Shown here piece by piece: positions 58,140 through 64,000 of a stretch of 64,000 nt of DNA. Below the pieces are notes generated by a model. The model had not been told where the DNA came from, made no database searches, and saw only the letters and a list, made by a program, of their open reading frames with translations. The DNA is taken from the NCBI GenBank assembly GCA_014058105.1, contig JACGCM010001844.1, positions 496,001 to 560,000 on the forward strand, in the 5' to 3' direction. Source of the DNA: Kingdonia uniflora (taxonomy: Eukaryota > Streptophyta > Magnoliopsida > Ranunculales > Circaeasteraceae). Each line of letters begins with the position of its first letter. Position 1 is the stretch's first letter. Both the position numbers and the translations under genes were made by a program.

Positions 58140-58950
58140 AAGACTGTCTCACCGTATGGGATCCGCAGGTGCCTTCGTGTAAATCGTGCAGGAAGGCTTG
58201 GGCCTCCTTATCAAATAAACATTGGAGATATGGTCTTGTAACAAATCTTTTGAAAAAGATATTGTAATCAACGATGTATCGTTTAGCATTGTCTAACAAC
58301 CGTCTTGTTTAATTAACATCCTTGGGGAGTTCGCCATCAAATGTATTGTTTGGTCTAATATATATGAGGAAAGGGAGTCTTCAATCGTCTTCGACCTCTT
58401 CATTGCCCCCAGTATTAATTGTATTTGAGTTGATGATGTTAATGCTGGCGGTGGATACTACTTTGATCTTTAAATATTGGGCTTCTATTCCAAGGACTCT
58501 AGCGAGATAGGCAAGGGAGTCAAAATGCCTATTTTCTCCACAAGGCAAGTATTCGGTTTTAGCCTTTTTAAATCTGCTCATTCTATTGGCTACTGTTGCG
58601 GCATAGTCGATCATCTTTCTATTTTTCTGATATTTATCTGTATAATGGTTCATAATTAATAAGGTGTCCGTGTAAACAGATAGTTCAGGTACACCAATAT
58701 CTAGTACCATATCCTGTCCATGGATTAGTGGCTCATATTCCGTCTCATTATTGGCAGCTTCAAAGTTGAGTCAGATTGATTTCTTAATTCTGTCATTAGA
58801 AGGTATGATAAGAACTATCCCGATGCCTGACCTAGCTGGCTCGGCAGAAGCGTCAGTTAAAAGATGTTATCCTTTCTTAGATATCCAATCTGATTTTTTC
58901 TCGAACTATTCCTTATTTACATCAGTACTATCATCTTTCTAATCGGGTCA
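58140..58950 (-). pseudogene. Integrase N-terminus and second RNase H (element D)
   Basis: Continues the integrase cut at 44675: a LHDLHEGTCGSHTVRQS block, then linker, and the open stretch 58710-58381 with VLDIGVPELSVYTDTLLIMN, ENRHFDSLAYLARVLGIEA and INTGG. The RNase H N-terminus (near 58850) is broken by stops. Confidence 0.8.
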
Positions 58951-60559
58951 TCAACAGGAAAGTCTACAAGGAAATTTGCTACTGCTTGCCCATTTTTAGA
59001 ATGTGTGGTTCAAAACGTATATTGTTCTTACCAAGAGTAATCGACCATTGCGGGACTAGTCTAGATTTCTCTCATTTGGATAGGACATTGTGCAAGGGGT
59101 AATTTGTCATTACTCGAACTGAATGAGCTTGGAAATATTGTTTTAACTTCTGTGATGTATAGACGAGGGATTAAAGAAGCTTTTCAATCTTAGTGTATCG
59201 TGTTTCTACCTTAAGTAAGAGTTCTGCTGATAAAGAAGACAAATTTTTCTGTCTTCTCATCAATTTGGATGAGAACTAAGCTTAGTGAGTTATTAGTAAC
59301 TGCAAGATATACCGTAAGCTCTTCTCCTTCTTTGGTTATACTCATTACTGGAGGTTTTCTTAATTAATTGCTACAAATTCTGTGGTCTACCCGATCTCGA
59401 GATCTTTTTTAGGTTTCCTTTTATTCATCCCTTCTCGCAGAAGGTCGAATAACCATCTACACTGATCTAAAGACTGGGAAACAAAACAATTTATTGTTGT
59501 TATGTTGCTGGCTATCTTTTGGACGTCTTTCTTTGTCTTTGGTGAAGGCGTAGATAATAAAGCACGGATGCAATCTGGGTTAGCTTCAATACCTCGCTTA
59601 CTAATCAAATGTCCAAAGAATTTTCTTGATTAAACTCTGAACTAGCATTTGTTAAGATTTAGTCTCATTTTGTATGATAGAAGGATTTCAAAGGTCGTAT
59701 GCAAATCTGCAAGATGGTTTTCCTTTAAGAGACTTTTATACAGCATATCATCAATGTAAACTTCTATTGTTTTCCCGAGATGGTCCTTGAACATCTGAGT
59801 TATCAGTCTCTGGTAAGTGGCTCTGGCGATCTTAAGGTCAAATGGTATAACCATCTAGCAATATAATCCAGGTTCTATGATGAAAGTTATTTTCTCATGA
59901 TCTTCCAGAAATGAGGTATCTGATTCTATCCTAACGCGGCATTCATCATTGATAAGAGTTCATGTCCCGTAGTAGAATCAAGCTGATGGTTGATAATATG
60001 AAGGGGAAAACAATATTTCGGAGTATGATTATGAGGTCTGTGAAATCTACGCATATTCTGATATTTCCTTTTTTCTTCGGAACAAATATAATGTTCGAGA
60101 TCCATTCAGGGTAGTTGGCTTTTTGAATAAAACCAATTTCAATATGTTTATCGATCTCTATATTAACTTCTTCTCGTAGCCTTGGTGCTAAGGTTCTCTA
60201 TTTCTGTTTGACTGCCTCGGCCTTATCTTTCAAACTAAGCTTATGGTAAGCCAAATTTGGATCAATGCCTGGCATTTCATAAAAGTCCATACGAAGACGT
60301 CAATGTTGTCTTTGAGAAACTGAATAAGAGTATCATGCTCCGTTGTGGGCAACAGAGTACCAATGTAGGTTCCCCATTTATTCCCACTGATTTAGATATA
60401 TTCTGTAATTTCTATACTTGGCAGCTGGTTCTCTCTAGTTTTCTCTATTATGTTATGTAATTTCTATGCAATCTATTGTACCGGTAGTTCCGTCATAATG
60501 GTAACAGTATTTTTGCAAGCTCGAGCTAGCTTTTAGCTGCCTTTGATTTCATAGATGCC
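58951..60559 (-). pseudogene. Reverse transcriptase and RNase H (element D)
   Basis: RT from about 60300 to 59400: MVIPFDLKIARATYQRLITQ, KTIEVYIDDMLYKSLLKENH with YIDD intact, SYKMRLNLNKC, MISKRGIEANPDCIRALLST and NITTINCFVSQSLDQCRWLF. RNase H to about 58990 with VFFISRTLT and SITLGKNNIRFEPH. Interrupted by numerous stops. Confidence 0.85.
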
Positions 60560-60900
60560 GCCATTTTAATCGAACCGTAATGCCAAATGATAGGTCGATA
60601 GAATAGCTCGCATGTTATGCAGCCAACAACGTCCCATGATTTCTAAATAACAGGATTTTGTGTTTATAACGTAAAACACAATGTCAACCATCATCAGTCC
60701 TGCGGTAATTGGAAGTATAATTTTTCCTTCATGTTCTTCTTTTGAGTCATTGAAACCACTGATATTGATGTCACTGGGCTGCACTTTGTCTGCCACTCTT
60801 ATCTGATCGATTGTACTTTGGAAGAGTAGTTCGATACTATTGCCAGTATCTGCCATCATTGTATGTAGTATGACATTTTTCATTTTAAACATGATTACGA
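60560..60900 (-). pseudogene. Aspartic protease (element D)
   Basis: Open for 108 codons: MFKMKNVILHTMMADTGNSI shows DTGN at the active site. It continues QPSDINISGFNDSKEEHEGK, VDIVFYVINTKSCYLEIMGR and CWLHNMRAIL. The least damaged protease here. Confidence 0.85.
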
Positions 60901-62650
60901 GTCATCATGATGAGGAAAGTTGATGTGGCAATTGTCGCAATTTTTAAAAGAGATCCCTGTTCGCTGAAAACTTGATGCAGGGAGTAACTGAGCTTCTTTA
61001 TCGACCATGAGCAAATCGTTGCATTGGCCGAGTCATCGTCTTTTGAACCTGATCGACCAATTAATTGTATGAGTCTCAATAAAATAGCCGAGAGAGATAC
61101 GGTATAAAGGCTTTTCCTCTTACGCTCCTTCTATCTGTGCAATCTCAATATTAAGCTTGCTGCTCCTACTTTCATAACTTTCGACATCTACGATGTACTC
61201 ATGCATTTGTCCTTCCCCAAATATATACTCTAAAAGTCACTGTAAAGCAAAGCAATGTTATGTGTCATGATGTCGGACTTTGTGGTGTATGAAATACTGT
61301 TTGCTATCGATGTGCTGGAGATATTGAGCATTACGGAAGAATTTATCCTTTTGAAGTATGGGATATAGGCTGGCTATTGTGACAGTTAACTTGGGAAGAC
61401 ATGGCTTTGGTAAGTTTCCACCTCTCCGAGGTTAATCGCCATTAGATTTTATTCATTTCCTATCTCCTCCATAATCTGTAGTACGATTAAAATCTCATTA
61501 TGTAGATTGATCCCTTGCTGTCAGGATTAAATTCTGGGGCTTCTGTTTATCAGTTATCATCCGTTCCTGATCGGTATATCTATTTAATTTTTTGATCATA
61601 TCTTCCAAGGTTCTAAGTTTGTTGAGAATAAGGTATTCCTTCACTTTTCCATCGACGAGCAAAGCTTTGGTGAAGGCCGAAATAATAATCTTTTGATCAA
61701 GTCAGTCGACCTTTCTGGCCAACTCTAAGAACATCGCTAGAAATGTCTCGAGCTTCTCTCCCGGCATTTTTTTAAGACCAAACAAAGAATATAGATTTTC
61801 CTCCTTGTCTCTGTTGTACGAATAGTTCTTGACGAAGAGTTCTCGCAACCATTCAAAATTTTTAATGGACCCTTCTTATAGTAAGTGAAACCATCGCAAA
61901 GGTTTGCTCTACAGGCTAGTAGGAAAGAGACGGCATAAAATTTGGTTCGATGTAGAATGTAAGCCTAAAGTGTCCTGAAATTCTTGAGCATGTTCCACGC
62001 GATCAGTTCCCCGGTACTTTCAGATTTGTGGGCCGTGCAAATCGATGAGAACTTCATCGTCCAATAGTTCATGAGTAATCGGGCTTTTTTATAATCAGTT
62101 ATGGATGTCTTTAGCAGTTTGAATATGAGCTTCAAATAATTCTTTGATGCATTTTTTTGACATGTTCCTGAGTCACGTACTGTCGAGCTGTGATGGTCTG
62201 GCATAGGATGCATCCTTCTCAAGAAATGTGGTCGCTACTTCCTTCACTTAGTCATTCATGCGCTAGTATACAAACTTTTTCACGGGGTAGATCCCCTACA
62301 TGCCTGACATCAGTGGGAACGCCATCAACTTCTTGGTGTTCTCCTTATCTGTACGAGTTTGGCCCCCGGCTGATTATGATTGGATTAAATATCATCTCCT
62401 ATGTTGTTGCCTCGGGGTCCTAGCCTGTCACAAACAGAAACTCGTGAGGTGGCTGGCAGCACGTCTTTATTTTTTTGGGCTATAATCTGTTATCCCTGCA
62501 AAACTTTTAACGTATCTCACGCATCTGCCAGCTATTATTCCAGGGCAGCTCATCTTTTTATCTCAGACTGTAGAGTGGCCTACAATTCTGCTAGTATGGT
62601 GCTTCCTTCTGCTGGGCCAATTGGTGTCTTCTGGTCTGAAAGAAGCATTC
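60901..62650 (-). pseudogene. gag (element D)
   Basis: N-terminal coiled-coil region near 62600-62500. Core gag domain at 62080-61560: FQDTLGLHSTSNQILCRLFP, PLRWFHLL, KNYSYNRDKEENLYSLFGLK, ARKVD, LILNKLRTLEDMIKKLNRYT. Histidine-rich C-terminus with HHKVRHHDT near 61270. Several stops. Confidence 0.8.
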
Positions 62651-62702
62651 TGTGAAGACAGTATTAGCTGTTTCTGAGAATTGTGTCTAAATGCTTCTTT
62701 TC

Positions 62703-62718
62703 CACAGACGGCGCCAAA
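62703..62718 (-). promoter_or_regulatory. Primer binding site (element D)
   Basis: The minus strand reads TTTGGCGCCGTCTGTG directly after the LTR, the cleanest primer site in the window. Confidence 0.85.
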
Positions 62719-63282
62719 TGTAAAAACCTAATTTTGTATATCGAACATAGTTTCTCACACTAATAATAATCAGAGCGTTAATAAGAACTAAGCAATTGCT
62801 AATACAAGATTTAGCATAAAAAAACCTTTGAATTGGTAAAAACTACGACCTCTCTTGAGGATTTGGAAAGAAATGCATTATTGATGATTGGAAACTATTA
62901 GAAAAAATGCTCTAAGAAGTTTTGTATAGAGTTTCTGAGTAGAATTTCCTGTTTCTAATCACTAATTTTATGGTCCTATTTATAGCTCTTATAATATGAC
63001 CGATTGACGACCATTATTATTCTTAATGGTGGACGTTACAATATGAATTTGATCAGTCATTGAGCTGACTATGTAACTGCCTGATCTTTATGTTTTGTAA
63101 TGGCTTCATTAATAAGGGAGTGATTGTTGAATCAAACTGTTAATGTAGAGGTCAAAAATGATGAGTAGACTACTTTGTAGTTATTCCATAATGTTCCATG
63201 TAATCCTATGTTGATGAGGTCAAGTAAATGTATGATGGTCGAAGACGGGGCTTGAGTTTAGGATCTAAAATAAGCCACTACA
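62719..63282 (-). repeat. 5' LTR of element D (family 3)
   Basis: 564 bp. In plus reading it starts TGTAAAAACCTAATTTTG and ends AAGCCACTACA. It shares with family 1 only a short block (AAAACTACGACCTC near 62840) and the termini. No partner LTR of this type is visible in the window. Confidence 0.85.
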
Positions 63283-64000
63283 CTACCAGCATCAATCATC
63301 ATTGTATGAATGACAAATTTCTTCATCATTAGCATGATAACCAGTGCGTCATGATGAGGAAACTTGACGTGACTGATATCGTAATCCCTAAATAAAATCC
63401 CTAGTCAGAGATTGCTTGATTCAGGAAGAAATTTAGCTTCTTTATCTTGAGTGGTAAGATCGTAACACTTTGATAATCTCCGTTGCTTGAATCTGGTAGA
63501 GTTGTTAATCTGATGGATCACGATCATGTTACTGTGGTACATATGGTATAAGTGCTTTTCCTCGGCTTGATCTTCGACCTGGACCACTTCAACCTGCGTC
63601 TTGTAGGTACCATTCTTGTATGATTCCAGATAGATAATATACTCGTGCATTCTTTCATCTTTTAAAATATAATATAACCACCTCTATAAAGCATAATAGT
63701 TGTCAGTCTTATGATGATTTACCTAATGATGCATGCAGTACGGTTTGCCTTCAATCGATTCCAGTGGTTGAGGTACACGGTAGAATTTATCATTTGCCAG
63801 CACGGAAAAAATTGATGAGATCTACACATTCATCTTGGGAAGGACCGGCTTAGGTAATAAATTGCCTTTTTGAGGTTTGCCAGTTTTTGTCTTGAAATGT
63901 TTTTGATCACCCTGGTTCTCTTTTTGTACACTGTTGCGTTCTATGTTTTGACCTTTAGTGGTTAGGACGAATTTAGTTGATTTATGCCTTTCTGCCATCA
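63283..64000 (-). pseudogene. gag C-terminus and start of protease (element E)
   Basis: From the right: gag C-terminal histidine motif (VNHHKTDNYYAL, about 63710), MHEYIIYLESYKNGTYKTQV, a linker, then VIMLMMKKFVIHTMMIDAGS, which is the protease start with DAG at the active site. The protease is cut at 63283 by the LTR of element D. The linker resembles the one in element A at 13540-13720. Confidence 0.8.

Noticed and set aside
1..64000. Host protein-coding genes, tRNA or rRNA genes
   Set aside because: All sizeable frames are explained as retrotransposon genes, their shadows or chance frames; no tRNA or rRNA pattern was recognised by eye.

Overview
The window is nuclear DNA of a seed plant, probably dicot-like, though the species cannot be told. 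It is AT-rich and I found no host gene, tRNA, rRNA or CRISPR array. Almost every base belongs to old, nested LTR retrotransposons of the Ty3/gypsy superfamily. Their features point to the Tat lineage: gag-protease-RT-RNase H-second (archaeal-type) RNase H-integrase order, a TGGCGCCGTC-type primer binding site, a long 3' region with tandem repeats, and extra genes in antisense to pol. Every coding region carries stops or frameshifts, so all are labelled pseudogene or remnant.

Layout. Element I (plus, 3' half only, 1-7491) ends in an LTR at 6878-7491. It appears to sit in element F (plus; fragment 7492 to about 9150). A further repeat fragment fills about 9150-9946. Element E (minus) starts with its 3' LTR at 9947-10536. 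Element A (plus, 12382-36495, target duplication ATAAG) is inserted in E. Element B (minus, 21731-34567, target duplication GACCT) is inserted in A. E resumes at 36501 and runs into a pol that ends at a different LTR (62719-63282, element D). D lies inside the protease gene of E, so 36501-62718 looks like an E/D recombinant. Element C (minus, 44676-58139, target duplication AAGAC, 13.46 kb, the most complete copy) is inserted in the integrase gene of E/D. E gag/protease continues to the right edge.

Shared plan. Each element reads LTR - primer site - gag - protease - RT/RNase H - second RNase H - integrase - tandem-repeat array - antisense module - polypurine tract - LTR. The antisense module is transcribed toward integrase. 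It has up to three genes in fixed order from the 3' LTR: small ORF a, small ORF b (apparently its distant paralogue), and a large multi-exon gene of about 4 kb. The large gene has a domain resembling the 'putative gypsy type transposon' family (PF04195-like) followed by acidic and coiled-coil segments. Most of these genes have their own TATA box 45-115 bp upstream of the ATG, and intron positions are kept between elements. Antisense ORFs and variable 3' repeats are known in Tat elements. The recurrent three-gene module with separate promoters is the most interesting observation here.

The pol genes decay differently: A has lost the gag core and the integrase end, B has lost protease and most of RT, and all four integrases have lost the third catalytic acid residue.
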